A stretch of DNA of 64,000 nt from Chlorobiaceae bacterium (GTDB lineage Bacteria; Bacteroidota; Chlorobiia; Chlorobiales; Chlorobiaceae), in NCBI GenBank assembly GCA_013334865.1, contig JAAXWS010000001.1, positions 155,830 to 219,829 of the forward strand. The letters run 5' to 3'. The notes beneath the pieces are model-generated. The model was given only the letters and a program-made list of their open reading frames with translations. It had not been told where the DNA came from and did no database searches. Of the stretch, positions 42,973 through 52,204 are shown one piece after another (within the stretch, counting starts at the first letter, position 1; every line of letters starts with the position of its first letter). A program made the position numbers and the translations under genes.

Positions 42973-45567
42973 TCACCGTCTTCGTTTTGATTTCATAACC
43001 CCGACCTTCGTATCGCCCCCGTCGCCGATTGAGCTTCCAGGCGCCGGATCGGCACCGCCCCACTCCCGCAAATCGCTGCCGACTTTACAGAACACCCCGG
43101 GCCAATCACCCGCACGATCCTGCCTGTAAAGCCTGGATGCGGGATACCACGGGCTGTCGTCCCTATCAAGCAGCCAGCGCCAGTCCGGAACAAAGGGCAG
43201 GAGCACCCAGGTTTTCTTGCCTAACGCACCGCCCAGGTGAGCCACGCTCGTATCGACGCTGACAATCAGGTCCATCAATTCGCAAAGCGCGGCGGTATCG
43301 CCGAAATCGTGCAGCTGGTCGCTGTAATCCGAGATATGAGGACAGGAACCGAGCAACTGCCGGTCCGCGTCCCTGATCTCCTTTTGCAGGCACACATACT
43401 GAAATCCGGGCGGCAGGTACTCGATCAATTCAGCGAGGCTGGCACTCCGGTTGCGGTCATTCTGATGCTGCGCCTTGCCGCTCCAAGCCAGCCCGACGCG
43501 AGGCTTGCCGTTCCGTCCCAGCAAGTGTTCCCAGTATTCGACCCTTTCCGGATCGGGTTCAAGGTAACGCGGTACGGACGGAACGGTGTCGACCGTCGTC
43601 CCGAACGCCAGAGCCAGGCTCACCAGAGGGCAGTGGAGATCGAATTCAGGCAGCGCCAGCCCCTTGGCCACAAACGCCGACACGCCGGGGATTTTCTGCA
43701 CCAGGGATTGCATCTGCCATTCGGCTTCCAGAACCACACGGGCGCCCCTGGCTGCTACCATGGGGATATACCGGCAGAACTGGATCGTGTCGCCATAACC
43801 CTGCTCGCTGTGCAGCAGAATGGTTTTTCCGGCAATGTCCTCTTTTCCCAGCCACAGCGGTTGGGGAAAGTTTCGCCTTGGCGAGGCGAAATCCTTTTGT
43901 TTCCATCGCCACTCATAACTTGCAAATCCCTCCTCGTACCGCCCCAGGGTGAGCAGTTCGAGCGACTTGTTCCAGTGCACGTCGGCATAACCAGGGTTGA
44001 GCGACAATGCCCTGTCGTAGTTTTCAAGGACTTTGTCCAGCTGCCGGAGTTCACGAAACGCGTTTCCGCGGTTGAAATGGGTCACGGCAATAGCCGAATC
44101 GAGAGCCAGTGCCCTGTCATAACTTTCCAGAGCCTCGTCGATCCGTCCCAGCACCTGCAAGGCAAGGCCGCGGTCAGAATAGGTCGCCGCACGCTTGGGA
44201 TCGACCTCAAGGGCCCTGTTCATCAGTTCGACGGCGGCCTCGTACTCCTTGTGCTCGTAGGCCATCGTACCCAGGGCATGCAGCGCCTCGGCATCACCCG
44301 CCTGCCTGAGCAGCTCCGCCGCAGAATCGTAGCTCGCGTTCGCCTCGGCCATGTTCCCCTGCATCTTCAGGACGTTTCCCCGATTCAGGTGGGTCACGGC
44401 CAGATCGGGATTGATCGCGAGGGCTTTTTCGTAACTCTGCAAAGCGACCTGCAGGAACCCCAGGCATTGCATCGCAAAACCATGGTCAGAGTGGAACGTC
44501 GCATTGGCCGGATCGGTCTCGATGGCTTTTCCGATCAGCTCGGTCGCCTTTTGGTACTGCTCCTGCCTGACGGCAATCGTGCCGAGCAGATGCAGGGCAG
44601 CCCCGTTGTCCGGCTGCGTCCTGATTATCTCCTGCAACAGCGCCCCGGCTTCGGCCAATCGCCCCTGCGTCAGGTGACTTTCCGCATTCTCCATCAGCGC
44701 TCCTGCGTTCGCCCTCCACCGCGCGGGCAACACGACAGGCCGGCTGCCGCCGGATCTCTTTTCGTTGCAATTCCGCAAGCGCACGTCATACATCGAGTCT
44801 TTCGGCTTCAAGACACAAAATGCCGTCGGATTTTGTGTCTCCCCCGGTGTGCTGTGCGCCTGCAAATAGGGATAAACATTATTGCCCGAGTTCATCGCCG
44901 TATCATCCCCGGTCAACGGCTGGCCCCAGAGCCCGATCCAGGGCAAACAGGCAGGTTTGTCGACAAGCAGGCAATTCAGGTCTACATACCCCCCTTGGCT
45001 TGGCGCAAGGATGCCTCTTCCCGGCCCCACGGATTCCCAGTCGTCGATGCATAGCGGCTGCGATGATTCCGGATCGACAAACCATCGTAACGAAAAAGCC
45101 CACGACCGCCCGTCAACGGCCAGCAGCAGATCCTTCAGATGCGTCGGATCCCACCAGTTGTCATCGTCAAGATAAGCGACATACCGGGAGTTCGCCAGAT
45201 AGGTCAGGACCGATCGCAACACACCCCCCTCATCCGCAGGATGCATGCCGCCATGCGTCAGGCTTATCGGATAGCCCGGGTAAAAAAGAGAGGTCGTGAC
45301 ATGCTCCGGAGATGCCTCAAGCAGCGCGATCAACCGTTCAGGATCGCCATCGGTCCTGTCGACGCCCACAAGCAGCTGGATGCGTCCGACCCCTGTCTGG
45401 GCATAGACAGACGCGACCGCGCGGTCGATCTCCCGGAAGCGGACGGCAGGCATGACGACCGCCACATCGAACGGCTTCTGCAGGTCAGCCGTTTTCCCGA
45501 AAACGGTCCATCCCGGAGGTAATGCTTGCATAATCGTGGCGATTGAAAGAATAAAAGACTGCGCCAT
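42973..45567 (-). CDS. GT2-TPR-GT9 glycosyltransferase fusion
   Basis: The 864-residue protein joins three parts. Residues about 30-270 form a GT2 domain: DVAVVMPAVRFREIDRAVASVYAQ and YLDDDNWW with the metal-binding DxD-like motif. Residues about 290-560 hold about eight TPR units of 34 residues (such as GNAFRELRQLDKVLENYDRALSLNPGYADVHWNK). Residues about 565-850 resemble GT9 heptosyltransferases: LLHSEQGYGDTIQFCRYIP, VGLAWSGKAQHQND, and ELMDLIVSVDTSVAHLGGALGKKTWVLLP, which is the nucleotide-binding site of GT-B enzymes. No membrane segment is seen, so it acts in the cytoplasm. Immediately behind the giant adhesin gene (18 bases), it probably glycosylates that protein. Confidence 0.85.
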   Translation of the reverse strand: MAQSFILSIATIMQALPPGWTVFGKTADLQKPFDVAVVMPAVRFREIDRAVASVYAQTGVGRIQLLVGVDRTDGDPERLIALLEASPEHVTTSLFYPGYPISLTHGGMHPADEGGVLRSVLTYLANSRYVAYLDDDNWWDPTHLKDLLLAVDGRSWAFSLRWFVDPESSQPLCIDDWESVGPGRGILAPSQGGYVDLNCLLVDKPACLPWIGLWGQPLTGDDTAMNSGNNVYPYLQAHSTPGETQNPTAFCVLKPKDSMYDVRLRNCNEKRSGGSRPVVLPARWRANAGALMENAESHLTQGRLAEAGALLQEIIRTQPDNGAALHLLGTIAVRQEQYQKATELIGKAIETDPANATFHSDHGFAMQCLGFLQVALQSYEKALAINPDLAVTHLNRGNVLKMQGNMAEANASYDSAAELLRQAGDAEALHALGTMAYEHKEYEAAVELMNRALEVDPKRAATYSDRGLALQVLGRIDEALESYDRALALDSAIAVTHFNRGNAFRELRQLDKVLENYDRALSLNPGYADVHWNKSLELLTLGRYEEGFASYEWRWKQKDFASPRRNFPQPLWLGKEDIAGKTILLHSEQGYGDTIQFCRYIPMVAARGARVVLEAEWQMQSLVQKIPGVSAFVAKGLALPEFDLHCPLVSLALAFGTTVDTVPSVPRYLEPDPERVEYWEHLLGRNGKPRVGLAWSGKAQHQNDRNRSASLAELIEYLPPGFQYVCLQKEIRDADRQLLGSCPHISDYSDQLHDFGDTAALCELMDLIVSVDTSVAHLGGALGKKTWVLLPFVPDWRWLLDRDDSPWYPASRLYRQDRAGDWPGVFCKVGSDLREWGGADPAPGSSIGDGGDTKVGVMKSKRRR

Positions 45568-45585
45568 ACATCCCGGCAGCCATAA

Positions 45586-48500
45586 TCAGCTCTTCCTGCC
45601 GTTGATCGTGAAGAGGAAGAGGCTGAAAAATCCCATCGTCCCAAAAAGGCCGAAATTAAACGAATCTTCCGATGAGTCGTTCGCGGTCGATTTCCCTAAA
45701 GCCGCATGGGTTCGCCGCTTGCCGGACTTGGAACCTCCGTCCGCAAGCGAGGTCCCACCGCCGGAAAGTGAAACTCCGCCCGAAAAAGAGGCATCATTTA
45801 CAAATGTGACTATTTCAGGACGACCGCTTGCCACAAGGGTACTTGCGGCCTGTTCAGTCAAACCGAAATCGAACGCTGATCCCTGCGTGGAGCTTGCCAC
45901 TGCCTGGATGACGGACCCTGCGTCCGGCCGTGTGCCTTTAGATGCAGGATTCAAGCCGGCCTTACCCGCGGATGTGCCGGATGTGCCCGTCTTTGCCGTA
46001 GCTGTGGACGTACTGCTATCCAGGGACTTGCCGCCGGACGCCGTGCTACCCGCCCCTGCCCCGGTGTTCTCATTGCTCGCGATGCCGTTTGAGGTCGTGT
46101 TGCTTCCCGTTGTCGTCGTGCTGCCCGTCTCGGTGCCGCCGGTCTGCGAACCGCTCTCGCTTGCGCCTGTTGCCACGGCAGAGGCTGTGCCGCTGTTGGC
46201 AAGGCTGCCCTCATTTTTTGTTAAACTGCCGGGATTGCCCTGATTGCTTGCCGCACTGACCGCGGAGGACTGTTTAGTCGTTGCCGGCGTCGTCATCACC
46301 CCCGCGATGTTCAGCGAACCGTTCTGGTACCGGATGTCGTAGTTCGACAGACCGCTTCCCGTGGCTCCACTCAGCGCATCGGCATAGGTGCCGGCACCAG
46401 TACCGCTTGCTAGGCCGTTGACACCCGTCACGCTGTCGCTGCCAAGCAGACCACTCGCCGTGTAGGTGTTGATCCGCGCCCCGCCGGTGTAGGTGCTCGT
46501 CGTCGTCGCACCGGTGATCGTCAGCGACGCCTTGTTTACTGTCAGCGAACCGTTCTGGTAGCTGATGTTGTAGTTGTTCGGATTGAACGTCCCTCCCGTA
46601 GCCTGGCTCGGTGTCAGGGCATAACTTCCGTCGGCATTGGCTCCTGCCAACCCGCCGCTATCCGTATCCGTGATCGTGACACTTCCTATCGTCTCCCCGT
46701 TTTGCAACGAGCTCAGTGTAAAAGCTGTCGATCCCGACCCATAGGTTTTCACTTCGCCATAGGTCTTGGCGTCATTTTTTGCTCTTATCGTCAGCGACGC
46801 TGGCTGGATCGCTGCCGACACCGTGCCACCGGTCAGCGTGTAGTTGCTGCTGCTCAAGCTCAGGCTGCTGCTGCTGAAACCCGTGTAGCTGTTCGCGTCC
46901 GCGCTCGACACCAAGGCGCTCCCCGAAACCGTCGGGCTCTCACCGCTGACCTGCCCGCTCAGCGTGAAGCCGCTTGAGAAGCTAGCGCTTCCGTCATAGG
47001 TCTTGCTTACCGTGAGGTTCAGCGGCCGCTGCGTGATCGCATAGTCCGCCGCCGTGTAGCTGATGCTGTAGTTGCCGTTGGACAGTGTGCCCTGGCCGAT
47101 ACCATAGCTCCCAACGTTCTCACCCGTGGCACGGTGCAGGGCGCCGCTGAAGCTGTCGCCGGACACCAACCCTCGGTCAGTCCCGTTCGACTCGATGGTG
47201 TAGGTCAGCCCGGCATCGCTGTTACCGTAGATCTTGCCCTGCCCGCTGGCCGCCGTGATCGTGATCGGCCGCTGCGTGATCGCATAGTCCGCCGCCGTGT
47301 AGCTGATGCTGTAGTTGCCGTTTGCAAGAGTGCCCTGGTCGATCCCATAGCTGCCCACGTTTTCTCCCGTGGCACGGTGCAAGGTTCCGCTGAAGCTGTC
47401 GCCAGACACCAACCCTCGGTCAGTCCCGTTCGACTCGATGGTGTAGGTCAGCCCGGCATCGCTGTTACCGTAGATCTTGCCCTGCCCGCTGGCCGCCGTG
47501 ATCGTGATCGGCCGCTGCGTGATCGTTGCCGACACCGTGCCACCGGTCAGCGTGTAGTTGCTGCTGCTCAAGCTCAGGCTGCTGCTGCTAAATCCCGTGT
47601 AGCTGCTCGCGTCCGCGCTCGACACCGAGGCGCTGCCCGAAACCTTCGGGCTCTCACCGCTAACCTGGCCGCTCAACGTGAATCCACTGCTGAAACCCGC
47701 GCTTCCGTCGTAGACCTTGCTTACCGTGAGGTTCAGCGGCTGCTGCTTGATTTGCAGCGAACCGTTCACATAGCTGATCGTGTAGTTCGTCAACCCGCTT
47801 CCCGTGGCCGAGGTGAGATTGTCGGTATAGGTCGCGACGGTCGTGCCGGTCGCCAGGCCGCTCACGCTGGTCACGCTGTCGCTGCCAAGCAGGCCCGTCG
47901 TCGTGTAGGTGTTGATCAGCGCTCCGCCGCTGTAGGTGCCCGTCGTCGTCGCACCGGTGATCGTCAGCGATCGCGGCTTGATTTGCAGCGAACCGTTCAC
48001 GTAGCTGATCGTGTAGTTCCCCAGACCGCTGCCCGTGGCTCCACTCAGCGTTTCGTTGTAAGTGCCGACGTTCGTGCCGGTCGCCAGGCCGCTCACGCTG
48101 GTCACGCTGTCGCTACCAAGCAGGCCCGTCGTCGTGTAGGTGTTGATCAGCGCTCCGCCGCTGTAGGTGCCCGTCGTCGTCGCACCGGTGATCGTCAGCG
48201 ATGCCGGCGTGATCGTCAGCGAGCCGTTCTGGTAGCTGATCGCGTAGTAGCTCGCATTCGCGCCGTTGACCGTGATGCCACTCAGCGAGTCTGTGTAGGT
48301 GCCGACGTTCGTGCCGGTCGCCTTGCCGCTGACGGAACCCGTCACACTGACGCCGCTCGAGCTATACGTGTACGTCGTGTCGTTGCTCAGGACCCCACCG
48401 GTGTAGGTGCTGGTCGTCGAGCCTCCCGTGATCCTCAGGATTACCGGCGTGACGTTTGTCCATTTACTCTGAGAGCTGATCGAGTAGTTCACCAGACCCC

Positions 48501-51500
48501 CTGCCCCGCTCACACTCGCGTCAACCAACGCACCCGAAGTGATGCTGCCGGTATTATAGCCTAACAGGCCGCCGACAAAGCTGCCTCCGCTCACGCTCCC
48601 GCCACTCACCGTACTTCCGGTGATGCTGCCTGCATTGTACCCCACCAGTCCACCGATATATGTACCACCGCCGCTCACGCTCACGCCACTCACCGTACTC
48701 CCGGTGATGCTGCCTGCATTGTACCCCACCAGTCCGCCAACAATGCCGCTGCCGCTCACGCTCCCGCCGCTTACCGTATTCCCGCTTATGGTGCCGGTAT
48801 TGTACCCCACCAGGCCGCCGACATAGTTGCCGCGCCCGGTCACGCTCATGCCACTCACCGTATTCCCGCTGATGCTTCCGCTGATATTGGACCCCACCAG
48901 ACCGCCGATTTGGGTGTTACCGGTCACACTCCCACCGCTTACCGTATTCCCGCTGATGCTGCCGCCGGTATTGTCCCCCACCAGACCGCCGACATTGTTG
49001 CTGCCGCCGCTCACGCTCACGCCGCTTACCGTATTCCCGCTGATGCTGCCGTAGGTATTGGACCCCACCAGGCCGCCGACATTGTTGCCGACGCCACCGC
49101 TCACACTCACACCACTCACCGTATTCCCGCTGATGCTTCCACCGGTACCGGAGCCTGTTCCATTGCTTGTTACATTGATCCCCACCAGGCCGCCGACATA
49201 GCTGCCTCCGCTCACACTCACGCCGCTTACCGTATTCCCGCTGATGCTGCCGCCGTAATTGTTCCCCACCATACCGCCGACATGGCTGCCGACGCCGCTC
49301 ACGCTCCCGCAGCTTACCGTATTCCCGCTGATACTGCCGTTATTCCACCCCACCAGACCGCCAAAATCGTTGCTGCTGCCGCCACTCACACTCACGCCGC
49401 TCACCGTATTCCCGCTGATGCTGCCGCTATTGCTCCCCGCCAGGCCGCCAACAGAGCCGCCGCCGCTCACACTCACGCCGCTTACCGTATTCCCGCTGAT
49501 GCTGCCGCCGGAAATGCGCCCCACCAGTCCGCCGACATTGCCGCCGCCGCTCACGCTCACGCCGCTTACCGTATTCCCGCTGATGTTAGCGGCAGTTCCG
49601 AGGCTTGTTCCATTGAGCCCCACCAGTCCGCCGACATAGTTGCCGCCGCCGTTCACACTCACGCCGCTTACCGTATTCCCGCTGATAGTGACGCCGCTGC
49701 CTGCATTGTACCCCACCAGTCCGCCGACATTGCTGCCGACGCCGCTCACGCTCCCGCCGCTTACCGTATTCCCGCTGATAGTGACGCCGTTGGCGGAATT
49801 GAACCCCACCAGACCGCCAATAGTGCCGCCGCTGCCGCTTACACTTACGCCGCTTACCGTATTGCCGCTGATGCTAGCGCCAGTGCCGTAATTGTTCCCC
49901 ACCAGTCCGCCGACAGTGCCGCCGCTGCCGCTCACGCTCCCGCTGCTTACCGTATTCCCGCTGATGCTTCCGCCGGTATTGTACCCCACCAGGCCGCCGA
50001 CAGTGTTGCTTCCGCTCACGCTCCCGCTGCTTACCGTATTCCCGCTGATGGTGCCGGCATTTCCCCCCACCAGGCCGCCGACATAGGAGTAGCCGCTCAT
50101 GCTCCCGCTACTTACCGTATTCCCGCTGATGGTGCCGGTATTGTGCCCAACCAGGCCGCCGACATAGGAGAAGAGTGCGCTGCCAATCACACTCACGCCG
50201 CTTACCGTATTCCCGCTGATGGTGCCGGTATTGTACCCAACCAGGCCGCCGATAACGTCATAGCTGTAAGTGTTTGCAATACTTCCGCCACTTAACGTAT
50301 TGCCGAAAATTCGGCCTGTCGATGTGTTTTGAGCCACCAGAGCACCGAAATTGTTATTCCAGCCGCCGATCACGCTGGGAGTGCGCAACACGACGTCTCG
50401 AATGGTTCCGGAGTTGACGCCGAAGAGACCAAACGTCAGCTTCAGATTGCTGATCGTATTGCCAAGCCCTTCGAAAATGCCCGTGAACGGAGATGCGTAG
50501 CCGATCGAGGAGAAGCCCAGATTGGTGTTCCATGTCGATGTCCCCGAGGCATCGAAGCTGCTGCCGAGGGCGTAGTTGCCGGCGAGGTTGCCGTTCATGC
50601 CCTGCAAATCGGTTTTCGTAGTACTTCCGGAACTGCCGAGGCTCGTGATGACGGTGTAGGTTATGAGTGTGCCGTCCGAACCCAGCCTGGTGCTGAAATT
50701 GGTTCCTGCCTGCAGACTGACCGGGGCATTGACGTTGTAGGTCGCCGTATTGCCCGCAGCCACTGCGCCCTGGCCGTATAGAAGCGCCAGCGTCCCGCTG
50801 CTTCCACTCGCTGAAATGGACTGGTTGATGTTGATGTTGCGATAGGCATTGAGCGTCAGCGTGTTGTTTTCGCTCCAGCTCACCGGGTCGTTGACGTTGA
50901 TGTCGCCGTTACCGCTTGCCGATGTATAAAGATTTGCTGCGCTATCGGTTCCTGCCGCGGTCTGAATGGTCACGCTGCTGGAGTTCAGCGCACTGCCCAG
51001 GCCCGTGCCGGTGATATTGCCACCGCTGGCGGCAATGGTGAAGTCGTAGGGGTCAATCAGCCAACGGCCGCCCTGCCCGCCGGTGGCTGCGGTAGTGATG
51101 CTGGCGCTGCCGGTGATATTGACCGCACGCCCGGATGTTTCGATAAATCCGCCGTCGCCGCCGTCGGGGGCGCTGGCGTCGAGGGTGCCGGAAACCGTGG
51201 TCTGGCCGTTGTCCATGTCGGAGAGCAGCAGGATGCGGCCGGCCCTGTTTTGCATGGTGCGGGCCTCTATGACGCCGCTGTTGCTGGTGGTAGCCATTTT
51301 CAGCGCACCGGCCGCCCTGGAGGTCATCACCACCGCCCCGCCATCGGCCTTGATGAGCCCTTTGTTCTCCACGAGGGCGTCGACGGCCCCCTTGTCGACC
51401 GTGTAACTGAGCAGCCCGTCTCCCGTGAAGTCGAGCGACACCTGGTTGCCTGCGGCGAGGAGCACGCCGCCGCCGTTGGCGGTCAGGCTTCCTTCGTTGG

Positions 51501-52116
51501 TGACTTTTGGCGCCATGAGGGCCACGACTCCGCCGTTCGAGGCGTTGATGCTCCCCTGGTTGATGACATATCCGGCAATGCCGTCGTTGGTGAACTTGTA
51601 TTTCCCGGCCAGGAAGTCGCTGTCGAGCATGTTCAGCGACGAGGCGACGAGGCTGCCGACATTGACCTGTGCCGTCTTACCGAAAATGATGCCGGATGGA
51701 TTGATCAGAAAGAGCTGGCCATTGGCTGAAAGCGATCCGAGGATCTGGCTCGGGTTCTGGTCGGTGATGCGGTTGAGCGCCGATGCGGTGGCGCCCGGCT
51801 GGTTGAAACGGACTGTGGCGTCCTGGCCGATATTGAAAGTGATCCAGTTGGCGATCAGCTGCTGGCTCGACTGGTTCACCGTCATCCGGCTGCCTATGGC
51901 GGTGATGCTGCCGCTGCCGGCAGTTATCTGCCCGCCGGTGGGCAAGGCTCCTGAATCAAGCGCATGGGCTGATTTACCCGATCCGAGCAGCATGGTCGCG
52001 ACGGCCAGGCTGAGCAGGGGCGACGAGGGTACTTTGCCGTTGCCTTTGACCCTTTCGGAGACAACGACCCAGCGCTCTTTCGTCTTGGACCAGATGAGGT
52101 TATAGACCTTGTTCAT
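45586..52116 (-). CDS. TpsA-type giant secreted adhesin (filamentous-haemagglutinin-like)
   Basis: The 2176-residue exoprotein starts with an extended signal peptide region (MNKVYNLIWSKTKERWVVVSE) and a hydrophobic signal ending near SAHA. The TPS secretion domain follows (about 50-330), with the NPSGIIFG motif. About 20 GLUG-type repeats (VGGLVGYNTGTISGNTVSG) cover residues about 610-1205. YDG/MBG-type immunoglobulin-like units cover about 1225-1900, and a Ser/Thr/Gly-rich stretch follows. A C-terminal hydrophobic stretch (GLFGTMGFFSLFLFTING) ends in RKS. It should be exported by TpsB (52205-53932) and bind surfaces or cells. The repeats are rich in Ser and Gly, good sites for O-glycosylation. 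The reading frame is intact. Confidence 0.93.
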   Translation of the reverse strand: MNKVYNLIWSKTKERWVVVSERVKGNGKVPSSPLLSLAVATMLLGSGKSAHALDSGALPTGGQITAGSGSITAIGSRMTVNQSSQQLIANWITFNIGQDATVRFNQPGATASALNRITDQNPSQILGSLSANGQLFLINPSGIIFGKTAQVNVGSLVASSLNMLDSDFLAGKYKFTNDGIAGYVINQGSINASNGGVVALMAPKVTNEGSLTANGGGVLLAAGNQVSLDFTGDGLLSYTVDKGAVDALVENKGLIKADGGAVVMTSRAAGALKMATTSNSGVIEARTMQNRAGRILLLSDMDNGQTTVSGTLDASAPDGGDGGFIETSGRAVNITGSASITTAATGGQGGRWLIDPYDFTIAASGGNITGTGLGSALNSSSVTIQTAAGTDSAANLYTSASGNGDINVNDPVSWSENNTLTLNAYRNININQSISASGSSGTLALLYGQGAVAAGNTATYNVNAPVSLQAGTNFSTRLGSDGTLITYTVITSLGSSGSTTKTDLQGMNGNLAGNYALGSSFDASGTSTWNTNLGFSSIGYASPFTGIFEGLGNTISNLKLTFGLFGVNSGTIRDVVLRTPSVIGGWNNNFGALVAQNTSTGRIFGNTLSGGSIANTYSYDVIGGLVGYNTGTISGNTVSGVSVIGSALFSYVGGLVGHNTGTISGNTVSSGSMSGYSYVGGLVGGNAGTISGNTVSSGSVSGSNTVGGLVGYNTGGSISGNTVSSGSVSGSGGTVGGLVGNNYGTGASISGNTVSGVSVSGSGGTIGGLVGFNSANGVTISGNTVSGGSVSGVGSNVGGLVGYNAGSGVTISGNTVSGVSVNGGGNYVGGLVGLNGTSLGTAANISGNTVSGVSVSGGGNVGGLVGRISGGSISGNTVSGVSVSGGGSVGGLAGSNSGSISGNTVSGVSVSGGSSNDFGGLVGWNNGSISGNTVSCGSVSGVGSHVGGMVGNNYGGSISGNTVSGVSVSGGSYVGGLVGINVTSNGTGSGTGGSISGNTVSGVSVSGGVGNNVGGLVGSNTYGSISGNTVSGVSVSGGSNNVGGLVGDNTGGSISGNTVSGGSVTGNTQIGGLVGSNISGSISGNTVSGMSVTGRGNYVGGLVGYNTGTISGNTVSGGSVSGSGIVGGLVGYNAGSITGSTVSGVSVSGGGTYIGGLVGYNAGSITGSTVSGGSVSGGSFVGGLLGYNTGSITSGALVDASVSGAGGLVNYSISSQSKWTNVTPVILRITGGSTTSTYTGGVLSNDTTYTYSSSGVSVTGSVSGKATGTNVGTYTDSLSGITVNGANASYYAISYQNGSLTITPASLTITGATTTGTYSGGALINTYTTTGLLGSDSVTSVSGLATGTNVGTYNETLSGATGSGLGNYTISYVNGSLQIKPRSLTITGATTTGTYSGGALINTYTTTGLLGSDSVTSVSGLATGTTVATYTDNLTSATGSGLTNYTISYVNGSLQIKQQPLNLTVSKVYDGSAGFSSGFTLSGQVSGESPKVSGSASVSSADASSYTGFSSSSLSLSSSNYTLTGGTVSATITQRPITITAASGQGKIYGNSDAGLTYTIESNGTDRGLVSGDSFSGTLHRATGENVGSYGIDQGTLANGNYSISYTAADYAITQRPITITAASGQGKIYGNSDAGLTYTIESNGTDRGLVSGDSFSGALHRATGENVGSYGIGQGTLSNGNYSISYTAADYAITQRPLNLTVSKTYDGSASFSSGFTLSGQVSGESPTVSGSALVSSADANSYTGFSSSSLSLSSSNYTLTGGTVSAAIQPASLTIRAKNDAKTYGEVKTYGSGSTAFTLSSLQNGETIGSVTITDTDSGGLAGANADGSYALTPSQATGGTFNPNNYNISYQNGSLTVNKASLTITGATTTSTYTGGARINTYTASGLLGSDSVTGVNGLASGTGAGTYADALSGATGSGLSNYDIRYQNGSLNIAGVMTTPATTKQSSAVSAASNQGNPGSLTKNEGSLANSGTASAVATGASESGSQTGGTETGSTTTTGSNTTSNGIASNENTGAGAGSTASGGKSLDSSTSTATAKTGTSGTSAGKAGLNPASKGTRPDAGSVIQAVASSTQGSAFDFGLTEQAASTLVASGRPEIVTFVNDASFSGGVSLSGGGTSLADGGSKSGKRRTHAALGKSTANDSSEDSFNFGLFGTMGFFSLFLFTINGRKS
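47023..47508 (-). repeat. Two tandem 243-bp units in the adhesin gene
   Basis: The copies 47023-47265 and 47266-47508 encode 81 residues each and differ at few positions. They encode the MBG-type unit with ITITAASGQGKIYGNSDAGL. The near-identity indicates recent duplication, and copy-number variation between strains is expected. Confidence 0.85.
48500..50280 (-). repeat. Array of about 20 GLUG repeats in the adhesin gene
   Basis: Each unit encodes VGGLVG-Y/x-N followed by ISGNTVSG and SVSG, 25-39 residues long. The plus strand shows the string ACCGTATTCCCGCTGATG again and again. I counted 20 units, beginning near 50250 (unit 1) and ending near 48520 (unit 20). Units 18-20 have drifted (ITGSTVSG and ITSGALV). 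The units are imperfect at the DNA level, so the array is not a CRISPR. Confidence 0.9.
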
Positions 52117-52204
52117 TCGGGTAGTTCAGCTTATGGAAAAAAGTGCTCATGGCTTGCCGTTACGATGACGGGGTTAGGACGGTGCGTCGTCGGGAGTTCC
52201 CGTT

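Noticed and set aside
48500..50280. CRISPR-like array
   Set aside because: The repeat units are imperfect, code for protein in one frame, and vary in length from 25 to 39 codons. No cas genes are near.
48910..50295. Long open frames on the plus strand opposite the adhesin gene
   Set aside because: They are the complement of the repeat array and read as repeats of PADAAA-type text. Their openness follows from the bias of the minus-strand gene.
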